From DATEMK01 sp035275625 (GTDB taxonomy: Bacteria; Bacteroidota; Bacteroidia; AKYH767-A; OLB10): a stretch of DNA of 11,591 bases. Below the pieces are notes generated by a model, which had not been told where the DNA came from, did no database searches, and saw only the letters and a program-made list of their open reading frames with translations. Below are positions 1-8,045 of this stretch, piece after piece. Within the stretch, counting starts at the first letter, position 1; each line of letters begins with the position of its first letter. A program made the position numbers and the translations under genes. The stretch covers positions 1-11,591 of the forward strand of contig DATEMK010000597.1 in NCBI GenBank assembly GCA_035275625.1, in the 5' to 3' direction.

Positions 1-463
1 CATAACCACCCGGGCAAATGACTTTTGAAAATGAAAAAAACAGTTCATCAATGTCAGCTATGCAATTGAGGACCGAAAAATTGGCTAATATAGCATTGGC
101 TTTTTCAGGGAAGGGATTTTTTGTTATCCATAAATGAAAATCTGTTTCGGGACCTTCAAGAAAACAAATCCTGTCACTTTTTATTTTTACGGCATTAAAT
201 TTTTTTGCCTGCGTTCTCATTCTTTCTGAAGGTTCACAAAAATAAATTTTGAAATTATTTTCACACAGCCAGGGAAGATCAAGTCCCGTACCCCCGCCAA
301 AATCAATTACAGGCCCGTGTTTTACAACAGATAAAAAGGTTTTCTTCACAAAATGCCTGATGGAAATATCTTCCGGTTTTTGATTTAAAAGCAAATCATA
401 ATCTTCTGCTATTAAATCATAAAACGCAATGGGAGAGAGATAATTATTTGCTTTAGCAATCAT
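1..463 (-). CDS. SAM-dependent methyltransferase, class I (partial, C-terminus outside window)
   Basis: Reading the minus strand from the ATG at 463 gives an open frame of 154 codons that runs off the window edge, so the C-terminal part is missing. Residues around 57-66 (VIDFGGGTGLDLP) form the glycine-rich motif I that binds S-adenosylmethionine in class I methyltransferases. The acidic end of the next strand follows (IYFCEPSERM). A later segment (ANAILANFSVLNCIADIDEL) fits motif IV and the following helix, and KVICPGGY fits the strand and turn after it. The substrate cannot be told from the sequence. The gene is divergent from the polysaccharide genes on the other strand, 88 bases apart, so it might act on a glycan or lipid of that pathway; that is inference from position only. 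The start is favoured because a promoter-like motif lies just upstream. Confidence 0.85.
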   Translation of the reverse strand, partial: MIAKANNYLSPIAFYDLIAEDYDLLLNQKPEDISIRHFVKKTFLSVVKHGPVIDFGGGTGLDLPWLCENNFKIYFCEPSERMRTQAKKFNAVKIKSDRICFLEGPETDFHLWITKNPFPEKANAILANFSVLNCIADIDELFFSFSKVICPGGY

Positions 464-475
464 AACTCAGGTAAA

Positions 476-483
476 CAAATCTA
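476..483 (-). promoter_or_regulatory. Putative -7 promoter element of the methyltransferase gene
   Basis: On the minus strand this reads TAGATTTG, an exact match to the Bacteroidota -7 consensus TAnnTTTG, 12 bases before the ATG at 463. I see no convincing -33 TTTG at the right distance, and the implied leader would be only about ten bases. This is a tentative call. Confidence 0.4.
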
Positions 484-551
484 AGAAATTTTTAATTCAG
501 CAGGATGAGATACCGTGTAAAAAATTTAATCATTATTTTGCAGAAATACTT

Positions 552-2114
552 ATGCAATTATATAAGAGCATTTTCCGCCCTTCATTTTCGTTTAAATACG
601 GGATCCTTGTTTGCATCTACTTTGCTTTGAGTTTTTTGGGCATCCTGCATCATGAAATGTGGCTGGATGAAATGCACCATTTTCTTTTAGCGAGAGACAG
701 TGATTCTTTAAGCGAACTTTATTTTAATGCAAGGTATGACGGGCATCCGTTACTTTGGAATATTTTACTGCTGCTCATCACAAGATTCACTCACGATCCT
801 TTTTACATGCAGCTGCTCCATATTATTATTTCCACTGCGGCAGTTATTATTTTTCTCAGGAATGCACCTTTTACCGATGTATTTAAAATTTTATTTGTGT
901 TCAGCTATTTTATCTTTTATGAATATAATGTCATCAGCAGGAATTACGCAATCAGCGTTTTATTTTTATTTATTTCACTGCATCTCATTTGCAGCGCAAA
1001 AAGAAATTACGCAGCTATTATCATTTCATTGCTGTTGCTTTCATACACGCATTTATTTTCATTGATATGTGCAGCCTCCCTGTTTTTGATCACCGCCAGA
1101 TTATATTGTTTTGATTCAAATAAAAAGATCTCCGGTATTAGCTTTATAATTTTATGCACAGGATTTATTATCGGGTTTGCATTTATTTTATACAGCATAG
1201 TACCTCCTGCTGATCATTTTTTGAAGCAATATGATACGGATCCATACCTTTCCTTAAAACGAATCGGAAAAGCATTTTCAATTTTTTTTAAAGGATTGTT
1301 TCATATTCCTGATTTTTCAAAATATCATTTCTGGAATACGAATTTGCTGGTTGACATTTCAAAAAATTTCAGCATCATTCCTTCCGTATTGTGTTTCATT
1401 ATTCCGTTCCTTTTGTTTCATGACAAGCCATTTTCCCTTGCGCTTTTTTATTTCTCTTCCATATTAATTGCTTTATTTATTTTCTGGTCACCGATAATTG
1501 CCGGAGTAAGATACTTCGGATATATTTTTTTACTGCTCATTGTTTCTTTATGGTTGTCGGAATATACGCTGACAAAGAATTTATTTTTTTCAGAAAACCT
1601 GTCAAACAAAATATCAAAATTCAATTTGCGTTTTAAAATTTCATTTGCTTATGCAATAATTTGTTTACAGGTAATCAGTGCCGGCATTGCTTATTCATTA
1701 GATTTGGCACGCCCGTTTTCAGAAGGAAAAGCAGTGGCAGAGTTTCTTATCAATAAAAATCTTTCCAAAAAGACAATTGCAGTAAGCAATCAAAACGGGG
1801 GACCGGCTGTAAGCGGATATCTTGATAAAAAAATATTTTATCCTGAAACAAACCAGTTGGGCAGCTTCTGTAAATGGAACACGACCCCTTTTATGATTGA
1901 TCAATCAACTCTCATTTCGCGGATAGGCGGGTTAAGCGAGAATGATTTTGTCCTGGTTATGAATGATACCGTATTCACTTCTGAAGCCATGCCCGGTGAA
2001 ACGGTTTTTTCAAATAATAATATCAGGATTTTTTATTTGTCTAAATTTGATGAAGGAATAATCCGGAACGAGAATTATTGGATTTACGAAGTGAAAAAAA
2101 ACAATGAAAAATAA
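552..2114 (+). CDS. GT-C fold membrane glycosyltransferase-like protein (GT39-like)
   Basis: This 520-residue polytopic membrane protein has about ten hydrophobic segments between residues 15 and 385, followed by a soluble C-terminal part (about 390-520). Right after the first membrane segment comes WLDEMHH, with an acidic pair at D39/E40. This matches the first-loop acidic motif of GT-C glycosyltransferases that use polyprenyl-phosphate sugars. A conserved-looking HPLLW follows at 65-69, and YEYNVISRNYA at about 123-133 resembles a motif in Bacteroidota GT39-like proteins. The likely role is transfer of a sugar from a lipid-linked donor on the outer face of the inner membrane, but donor and acceptor are unknown. 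It is the first gene of the plus-strand polysaccharide set, and its end overlaps the radical SAM gene by 11 bases. The start is the first ATG in frame and has no Shine-Dalgarno sequence. A TATTTTG at 534-540 is one base short of a -7 consensus. Confidence 0.75.
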   Translation: MQLYKSIFRPSFSFKYGILVCIYFALSFLGILHHEMWLDEMHHFLLARDSDSLSELYFNARYDGHPLLWNILLLLITRFTHDPFYMQLLHIIISTAAVIIFLRNAPFTDVFKILFVFSYFIFYEYNVISRNYAISVLFLFISLHLICSAKRNYAAIIISLLLLSYTHLFSLICAASLFLITARLYCFDSNKKISGISFIILCTGFIIGFAFILYSIVPPADHFLKQYDTDPYLSLKRIGKAFSIFFKGLFHIPDFSKYHFWNTNLLVDISKNFSIIPSVLCFIIPFLLFHDKPFSLALFYFSSILIALFIFWSPIIAGVRYFGYIFLLLIVSLWLSEYTLTKNLFFSENLSNKISKFNLRFKISFAYAIICLQVISAGIAYSLDLARPFSEGKAVAEFLINKNLSKKTIAVSNQNGGPAVSGYLDKKIFYPETNQLGSFCKWNTTPFMIDQSTLISRIGGLSENDFVLVMNDTVFTSEAMPGETVFSNNNIRIFYLSKFDEGIIRNENYWIYEVKKNNEK

Positions 2115-3606
2115 AGTACTTCTTTTCAACCCGCGCAGCAATGAGTACAAACCGCGTATTCCGAATTCGGTTTTGCAGGTCGCGGCAAGCATTCACGGGA
2201 AGTATGATTATGTTTTTGTGGATGGAAACCTGGAAAAAGATTCCTGGTTAAAGATTGAAAATTATCTTTTAACAGGGGAATTCAGGTTTTTTGGAAGCAC
2301 TGTAATGCCCGGCCCGCAATTGAAGCAGGCGATTCCATTTTCAAAAAAAATAAAAGAACAATTTCCGGGAACAACAATTATCTGGGGCGGATATTTTCCA
2401 AGCAATCAATATAAAGCGGTTTTGAATTCCAATTATGTTGATTTTGTAATTAACGGACCCGGTGACAAAGCTTTTCCTGAATTGCTGGATGCAATTGAAA
2501 ACAAAAAAGACTTTTATTCCATTAATAATTTAATTTTCAAAGCGGGTGAAAAAATTGTCATCAATAAAAAAGATGAAATTTATGAACAGGATTTATTACC
2601 GGCACTTCCTTATGAAAAGCTCAATGAATTTTATGCATTAAAAAAATATCTTGGCAAAACTTATCTTGGCACCAGGACCATTGCCTATCACTCCAGCTTT
2701 GGCTGCCCGTTCACTTGTTCTTTTTGCGCGGTAGTTCCCATTTATAATGCACGATGGAAAGGCAAATCAGCAGAAAATATTTATAAAGACATCCTGTACC
2801 TGAAAGAAAATTTCGGAGGTAATGCCATTGAATTTCACGATAACAATTTTTTTGTTTCTGAAAAAAGAACGGTTGAATTTTCTGAATTAATTAAGGATGA
2901 AAATATGGTATGGTGGGGCGAAGGCAGGATTGATACCATAAATAAATATGCCGATGAATCGCTTCGCTTAATGCGCGAAGCCGGATGTAAAATGATTTTT
3001 TTTGGCGCTGAAACCGGTAACGATGCTTTATTAAAAAAAATGGATAAAGGGGGAACGCAGACAGGAAAGCAAATCAGGGAGTTTGCAGCGCGGATGAAAA
3101 AATTTGACATCATTCCCGAATACTCCTTTGTACTTGGCACCCCGGCTGACACAACGGACGAAGTATGGAAACAAATAAAAGAAGACATTGAATTCATCAA
3201 ACATATAAAAGAAATAAATCCTGACACTGAAATCATAATTTACGTTTACAGTCCTGTACCCACCGAAGGCTCTGAAATGTACAATGCAGTTTTAAAATCC
3301 GGCTTTCGTTTTCCCGAAAAGCTGGAAGACTGGATGGATTCGCACTGGGAAAATTTTGATCTCCGGAAAAATCCGCTAACACCATGGCTCATTCCCGAAA
3401 TGGTGGATCACATTAAAAATTTTGAAACTGTAATTAATGGGTATTATCCAACGGTTTCGGATATAAAACTAAAATCGTATCATAAAAAAGCAATGAAAGC
3501 AATTTCAGGATTCAGGTATAAAAATGGATTTTATAAATTTCCTTATGAAATAAAATTACTGCAAAAATTCTGGAGATACAGGCAACCTGAAACAGAAGGA
3601 TTTTAA
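2104..3606 (+). CDS. B12-binding-type radical SAM protein
   Basis: This 500-residue enzyme has two parts. Residues 1-150 look like a cobalamin-binding (Rossmann) domain of the class B radical SAM family, including the IWGGYFPS segment and GPGDKAFPELL. Residues from about 190 form the radical SAM barrel. C201, C205 and C208 in GCPFTCSFC give the CX3CX2C motif that holds the 4Fe-4S cluster. WWGEGRID and MIFFGAETGNDALLKKMDKG are typical later barrel motifs of this family. Members methylate or rearrange unactivated carbons in hopanoids, antibiotics, pigments and other metabolites; this substrate cannot be read from the sequence. The DxHxxG cobalamin-ligand motif is not evident, so the domain may not bind B12. 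The start overlaps the upstream gene by 11 bases, which suggests co-translation. Its setting between glycosyltransferase and Wzz genes suggests it acts on a polysaccharide, a lipid carrier or another envelope molecule, by inference. Confidence 0.85.
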   Translation: MKNKVLLFNPRSNEYKPRIPNSVLQVAASIHGKYDYVFVDGNLEKDSWLKIENYLLTGEFRFFGSTVMPGPQLKQAIPFSKKIKEQFPGTTIIWGGYFPSNQYKAVLNSNYVDFVINGPGDKAFPELLDAIENKKDFYSINNLIFKAGEKIVINKKDEIYEQDLLPALPYEKLNEFYALKKYLGKTYLGTRTIAYHSSFGCPFTCSFCAVVPIYNARWKGKSAENIYKDILYLKENFGGNAIEFHDNNFFVSEKRTVEFSELIKDENMVWWGEGRIDTINKYADESLRLMREAGCKMIFFGAETGNDALLKKMDKGGTQTGKQIREFAARMKKFDIIPEYSFVLGTPADTTDEVWKQIKEDIEFIKHIKEINPDTEIIIYVYSPVPTEGSEMYNAVLKSGFRFPEKLEDWMDSHWENFDLRKNPLTPWLIPEMVDHIKNFETVINGYYPTVSDIKLKSYHKKAMKAISGFRYKNGFYKFPYEIKLLQKFWRYRQPETEGF

Positions 3607-3671
3607 ATAGTGAAAGTTCAGGATATTCACCAGGCAGCGTAATAAAAAATGTAATCCCTAATTAAAACTTT

Positions 3672-4634
3672 ATGACTCAGGCCGAAACCAATGCCGCATT
3701 GTTTATTGCGTACAGAAAAAGAAAAATCATTTTAATTTTTGCGGGGATCATGTCATTTTCTGCCGCAATATTTACAACCCCCTATTTTATTCATCCCGTT
3801 TATAAATCCGAAACATTATTATATCCCCCTTCTTCCAATTCGAATAAGTACATGATTGCGGGTGCTTCCCGTTTCGGGTCTGACAAGGAAATTGATGAGC
3901 AAATACAAATTTTTAAATCAACGGAAGTAAGAGATTCGATTATAAAAAAATATGGACTGGTTAAACATTATAAAATAGATACCCTGGAAAGAACATGGAG
4001 CTACCGGCTCTACAAAAAATATGACGGAAATGTGAGCATAGACCGTACACGTTACAATTCAATTTCAATAGTGGTTTTTGATACAGATCCTGAAATGGCA
4101 GCGGAGATGGCAAATCACATAGTAAAATTCGGTGATGGTGTAAAAAATAAAATCATTAAGAAAAACCTGCTTACCGCTTTTGAAGCGCTGACACAGCAAT
4201 ATGCAATAAAAGTGAGAGAGGTAGATTCAATAGCTGAGCGTATTAATAATGTGGCGGGAGAAGTGCTGTTTTCTCCTATGCCGTTTGGACGCAAAACCGA
4301 TCTTGAAAAATTAAGGGACCAGGTGGCAGTCCGCGAAATGATGAATAAGGCAAAAGCAAAAAAAGATTATGCATTGCAGGAATTGTTATTTGGATTTGAA
4401 AACAGGCTGAACCAGTTAAATGATTTGCATGAAAGTTATTCACAGGCTTACATTGATTACAGCAGCCCGGTTCCTGAAAGCTACGTGGTGAGCCGCGCAG
4501 AGGCTTCCTATAAAAAAGTTTCCCCGATGAGGACAGTAATTATCCTGTTGACTTTTTTGGGAAGCATCATTATTTTATCGGCATGGATTGTATTCTATGA
4601 AAAATACTTGCCATTTTTCCGGCAACTGAAATGA
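3672..4634 (+). CDS. Wzz-type polysaccharide co-polymerase / chain-length determinant
   Basis: This 320-residue protein has the usual shape of a polysaccharide co-polymerase. A short cytoplasmic N-terminus is followed by a membrane segment at about 19-40. The large periplasmic part (about 41-285) contains helical, charged stretches likely to form coiled coils at 165-260. A second membrane segment lies at about 286-308, introduced by a proline-containing stretch (KKVSPMR) as is common in the family. There is no C-terminal tyrosine kinase domain, so it resembles the O-antigen Wzz type more than the fused kinase type. Such proteins form rings in the inner membrane that set polymer length with Wzy. 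The gene begins 65 bases after the radical SAM gene and ends in a 4-base ATGA overlap with the following ligase/polymerase gene, which fits a functional pair. No Shine-Dalgarno sequence is visible. Confidence 0.8.
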   Translation: MTQAETNAALFIAYRKRKIILIFAGIMSFSAAIFTTPYFIHPVYKSETLLYPPSSNSNKYMIAGASRFGSDKEIDEQIQIFKSTEVRDSIIKKYGLVKHYKIDTLERTWSYRLYKKYDGNVSIDRTRYNSISIVVFDTDPEMAAEMANHIVKFGDGVKNKIIKKNLLTAFEALTQQYAIKVREVDSIAERINNVAGEVLFSPMPFGRKTDLEKLRDQVAVREMMNKAKAKKDYALQELLFGFENRLNQLNDLHESYSQAYIDYSSPVPESYVVSRAEASYKKVSPMRTVIILLTFLGSIIILSAWIVFYEKYLPFFRQLK

Positions 4635-6109
4635 GCGCTGTATTTTCCTTACACAAGTACCACCATTATACGTTTGCATTCATTTTTGCAATGCTGCTGG
4701 CTGCTTACTTTATTACGGGTAATGAAGTGTTGTTTGCAGGATTGGGTATCCTTCTTATTTTTTCAGCTTCTTTTTTATTTTCATTTGTTTCATCCGGATG
4801 GCTTCTTGGGTTCCTGGCGCTTGTAATTCCGTTTTCTGTGGAAACAGGCATTGGCAGTTCAGGATTAAAGATTTTTTTCCCCTCCGAACTATTGACAGGG
4901 ATTTTTGCCGGAACAGCTCTTATAAAAATGTTCAGAAAGTTTCCTGAAAAAAAATTCTTACTGCACCCCGTAACACTTTTGATGTCCATTTATTTTTTGC
5001 TGACTGTGTGCACAATATTTTTCAGCACAATGCCGGTAGTTTCTTTAAAAGCGGTTTTCGTGAAAGGAATTTATTTCTTCGTGTTTTATTTTTTGGCGTA
5101 TGATGCTTACAGGAATTCATTTTTAAAATCAAGCCTTATTTTTATAACCTGTTACGGAATTTCAATTACGCTCATCGTCCTGTATGCATTAAATCATTTT
5201 GCAGAATGGGATTATGCCAAAGACGCTGCCGATATGGCTGTGCATCCATTTTATAAAGACCATACAATTTACAGCGCCTGTGTGGCTTTCATTCTTCCTG
5301 TAATGGCATTTTTTGCTTTAAAGAAACATCCCGGAAAGAAATTTTATAGAAATATTATATTCAGTATTATATTCATATTGGTAGGTGCAGGGTTGGTTTA
5401 TTCTTTTTCACGTGCAGCCTGGATCAGTATTTTAGCGGCCGGTGTATTTGCAATCGTCTTATTTTTTAAAATACGGCCCTTCACCCTGCTGATTTTTTCA
5501 GGTTTGATTTTATTCTTTATATCTTTTTATTCTGAACGCTTCCTGATTACATTGAAAAAAAATAAAAACGATTCAAATATGCGCAATGCAGACCTGGAAA
5601 CACAAACCAAATCCATTGTCAATATATCCACTGACCAGAGTAACGCAGAACGATTAAACAGGTGGAAATGCGCTTTGCGGATGTTTGACAATAAACCTTT
5701 CACCGGCTCCGGCTCCGGCACGTACATGTATAAATATTTTGATTTCCAGCGAAAGGCTGACATGACCTACATCAGCGTCACTTCACCTTACAATACTAAA
5801 CCGGGACATGGCGGCTCCGTGCATTCAGAGTATTTGCAGGTGTTATCTGAAAATGGAATGATCACTTTCATCGCCTTTATGATGCTGCTTCTGAAAATTA
5901 TTTTTACCGGGATGAAAAATGCTTATGATCACCCTGAGGGGAACAAAAAAAAAGAAGCGATGGTTTTAACTTTAGCTTTAGTAACTTACCTGGTGCACGG
6001 ACTTTTTAATAATTTTCTTGACACAGATAAAGTTGCTTTTATTTTCTGGAGTTCAGTTTGTATGATTGTCATGATTGATTTGTCCCGCAAGCAGCATGCG
6101 GCACATTAA
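4631..6109 (+). CDS. O-antigen ligase / Wzy-type polymerase family membrane protein
   Basis: This 492-residue polytopic membrane protein has about eleven hydrophobic segments. The middle holds SFSRAAW with R261, the arginine-containing start of the Wzy_C (O-antigen ligase) region. A large periplasmic loop follows at about 300-410, with NAERLNRW, then KPFTGSGSGTY and VHSEYLQVLSENGMI. H398 in the last matches the conserved histidine of the ligase family. These proteins either polymerise lipid-linked glycan units (Wzy) or ligate finished glycans to an acceptor (WaaL-like), and sequence alone does not separate the two roles. The four-base start/stop overlap with the Wzz-like gene favours a polymerase working with it. 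It is the last gene of the plus-strand polysaccharide set. Confidence 0.85.
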   Translation: MSAVFSLHKYHHYTFAFIFAMLLAAYFITGNEVLFAGLGILLIFSASFLFSFVSSGWLLGFLALVIPFSVETGIGSSGLKIFFPSELLTGIFAGTALIKMFRKFPEKKFLLHPVTLLMSIYFLLTVCTIFFSTMPVVSLKAVFVKGIYFFVFYFLAYDAYRNSFLKSSLIFITCYGISITLIVLYALNHFAEWDYAKDAADMAVHPFYKDHTIYSACVAFILPVMAFFALKKHPGKKFYRNIIFSIIFILVGAGLVYSFSRAAWISILAAGVFAIVLFFKIRPFTLLIFSGLILFFISFYSERFLITLKKNKNDSNMRNADLETQTKSIVNISTDQSNAERLNRWKCALRMFDNKPFTGSGSGTYMYKYFDFQRKADMTYISVTSPYNTKPGHGGSVHSEYLQVLSENGMITFIAFMMLLLKIIFTGMKNAYDHPEGNKKKEAMVLTLALVTYLVHGLFNNFLDTDKVAFIFWSSVCMIVMIDLSRKQHAAH

Positions 6110-6122
6110 AAACTGTCCAACT

Positions 6123-6145
6123 GAAATCCTGCAGCAGATTTTTTA
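6123..6145 (+). terminator. Possible intrinsic terminator after the polysaccharide genes
   Basis: Fourteen bases after the ligase/polymerase stop codon, AAATCCTGCAGCAGATTT can fold into a short stem with one bulged C and is followed by a run of T. The stem is weak, so this is a candidate only. Confidence 0.3.
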
Positions 6146-6248
6146 AGATATTCTTTTTTGAAAACGTTTCATCCGGAATTGTTTGTATCTTCACATGCAA
6201 CTTATAAACAGGTTTAAGCATCTTATATGTAAATAAATAAATCAACCC

Positions 6249-8018
6249 ATGAAAAAACTTTCCCTATTCCTCGCTTTAATTTCTCTCGCCATTCTTTTTA
6301 TTTTCAGTTGCAAGAAAGAAAAGAATGATGCTCCTTCCGTTAATTATGGCAGCAGCAACAGTTTGAGAACTACCGTTAGCGGAATTGTTCTCGATGAAAG
6401 CAATGCTCCTTTAAGCGGAGTAACCGTAACTGCTTACGGACAAACCACCACCACCAGCCAGAACGGAACTTTTGTTTTAAAAAATATTAATGCAAATAAA
6501 AACCGTTGTGTTTTACAATTTTCAAAAGCAGGATTTTTTAACCGTGCGCAGGGCTTTATTGCCTCGGCAAATACAGTGAAATATATTCGCATTATTTTAT
6601 TAAGCAATGCTGCCACTCAAAATTTTTCTTCTTCCGCTGGCGGAACTGTTTCTTTACCCGATGGTTCATCCGCGGCATTTCAACCCAACTCTTTTGTAAC
6701 GTCTAATGGAAGCGCATATACCGGAACAGTAAATTTAATTGTAAAACATCTTTCACCTGATGATGTAAATTTTGGTTTTACAATTCCAGGTGGTGATCTG
6801 GCAGGTATAAATGCAAGCAATGAAAATGTTGTTCTTTATTCTTACGGAATGTTAGGCATTGAATTAACCGGCAGCAGCGGTGAAGCATTACAATTGGCAA
6901 CCGGAACTTCGGCAACACTCACCATGACTATAGCCGCATCCCAGCTTTCTTCAGCACCTGCAAGCATTCCATTATGGTATTTTGATGAAACAACTTCTTT
7001 GTGGAAAGAAGAAGGCTCGGCAAATAAAGTGGGGAATAATTATGTGGGAACAGTGTCGCATTTCAGCTGGTGGAATTATGATTACCAGGGGCCGAGAGCT
7101 TATATAAAAGGAAGAGTTGTGGATTGTTTGGGAGCTCCTCTTCCAAACATACATGTAACAGTGAATGGATTCTATGTTACCACAACAGATCAAAACGGGG
7201 AGTTTTATGAAGCTTTCCCCTGCGGCATGACATTTACCATACAGGTTTTGGCAAGTAATAATAGCGGGATTGTTTCAAACAGCCAGGTAATTACTGTTCC
7301 TGCTTTGTCGCCCAACCAGGTTTATACAATTCCTGACCTGGTTGTTTCATGCATAACAAGAGTTGCAGGCATGCTTAAAACATGTTCGGGTGAAATCACT
7401 GATGGTTTGGTAACTCTGACTGACAATTCTGGTTTTAATAATTATCAATATACAACAAATGGCAATTTCAATTTGATAGCAGTCCCAAATACGCAAATTG
7501 ATTTGTATGCTTTTAGTTCCACTGCGAGCCATTTTCAAAACCTTACCAGCCTTTCACCCCCTGCTGTTTTAAACGTAGGGGCAATATCATTATGTGATAC
7601 CTTTAGTTCCGCATCCACAGCAAATAGTTTTACCCTGGTCGGATCACCGTTTCCACATCACATATTTAATATTACAACTTCTTCCGCTTATGCACAGGTT
7701 ACGGATACATTTAGCTTTGGCTTCACCAATGTTTTAATTACCGGAACTGCTCCACCCAATTATACAATTTCGTATTTTCATATAAGTATTTATGATACTA
7801 TTCCTGTACCCACTGTATGTGATGTTTACATTGAATTGATCGACCAGTTAAATCTTTATGAAATTAATAGTGACAATGTTAGCTGTCATCTTACCGAGAT
7901 AGGAGCAATAGGGGACCAGGTAAAAGGAACCTTTAGCGGCTCTGTTGTGACTACGGGAAATGGAAGTACTACGTATGGAAATATTTCCGGCTCTTTTGAT
8001 GTCATAAGGACTCAATAA
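6249..8018 (+). CDS. Surface lipoprotein with carboxypeptidase-regulatory-like domains
   Basis: This 589-residue protein starts with a lipoprotein signal peptide (MKK plus a hydrophobic core) ending in IFSC, which makes C21 the lipidated cysteine. The next residues, KKEK, are lysine- and acid-rich and loosely resemble the Bacteroidota lipoprotein export signal for surface display. Residues 42-115 form a carboxypeptidase-regulatory-like beta domain (SGIVLDESNAPLSGVTV...). Residues about 127-280 form a beta-rich region starting AGGTVSLPDGSSAAF and ending LWYFDETTSLWKEEG...SHFSWWNYD, a pattern I recognise from other Bacteroidota surface proteins. A second carboxypeptidase-like domain follows at about 285-350 (IKGRVVDCLGAPLPNIHV). 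The rest is beta-rich and unassigned. No enzymatic motif is seen, so an adhesive or structural role is likely. A TATCTTCA at 6186-6193 is a poor match to a -7 element. The gene is convergent with the T9SS protein gene, 27 bases apart. Confidence 0.8.
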   Translation: MKKLSLFLALISLAILFIFSCKKEKNDAPSVNYGSSNSLRTTVSGIVLDESNAPLSGVTVTAYGQTTTTSQNGTFVLKNINANKNRCVLQFSKAGFFNRAQGFIASANTVKYIRIILLSNAATQNFSSSAGGTVSLPDGSSAAFQPNSFVTSNGSAYTGTVNLIVKHLSPDDVNFGFTIPGGDLAGINASNENVVLYSYGMLGIELTGSSGEALQLATGTSATLTMTIAASQLSSAPASIPLWYFDETTSLWKEEGSANKVGNNYVGTVSHFSWWNYDYQGPRAYIKGRVVDCLGAPLPNIHVTVNGFYVTTTDQNGEFYEAFPCGMTFTIQVLASNNSGIVSNSQVITVPALSPNQVYTIPDLVVSCITRVAGMLKTCSGEITDGLVTLTDNSGFNNYQYTTNGNFNLIAVPNTQIDLYAFSSTASHFQNLTSLSPPAVLNVGAISLCDTFSSASTANSFTLVGSPFPHHIFNITTSSAYAQVTDTFSFGFTNVLITGTAPPNYTISYFHISIYDTIPVPTVCDVYIELIDQLNLYEINSDNVSCHLTEIGAIGDQVKGTFSGSVVTTGNGSTTYGNISGSFDVIRTQ

Positions 8019-8045
8019 TTCACTCCATACTCTCCGGGCAGGGTT

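Noticed and set aside
727..1065. A 112-codon plus-strand frame inside the GT-C gene
   Set aside because: It is an out-of-frame shadow; its hydrophobic residues come from the T-rich codons of the membrane protein.
2835..3236. A 133-codon minus-strand frame inside the radical SAM gene
   Set aside because: It lies opposite conserved radical SAM motifs, is serine-rich as antisense frames often are, and has no start context.
6186..6193. Promoter -7 element of the lipoprotein gene (TATCTTCA)
   Set aside because: It has two mismatches in the TTTG part and no -33 element at 17-23 bases, so it is mentioned only in the gene entry.
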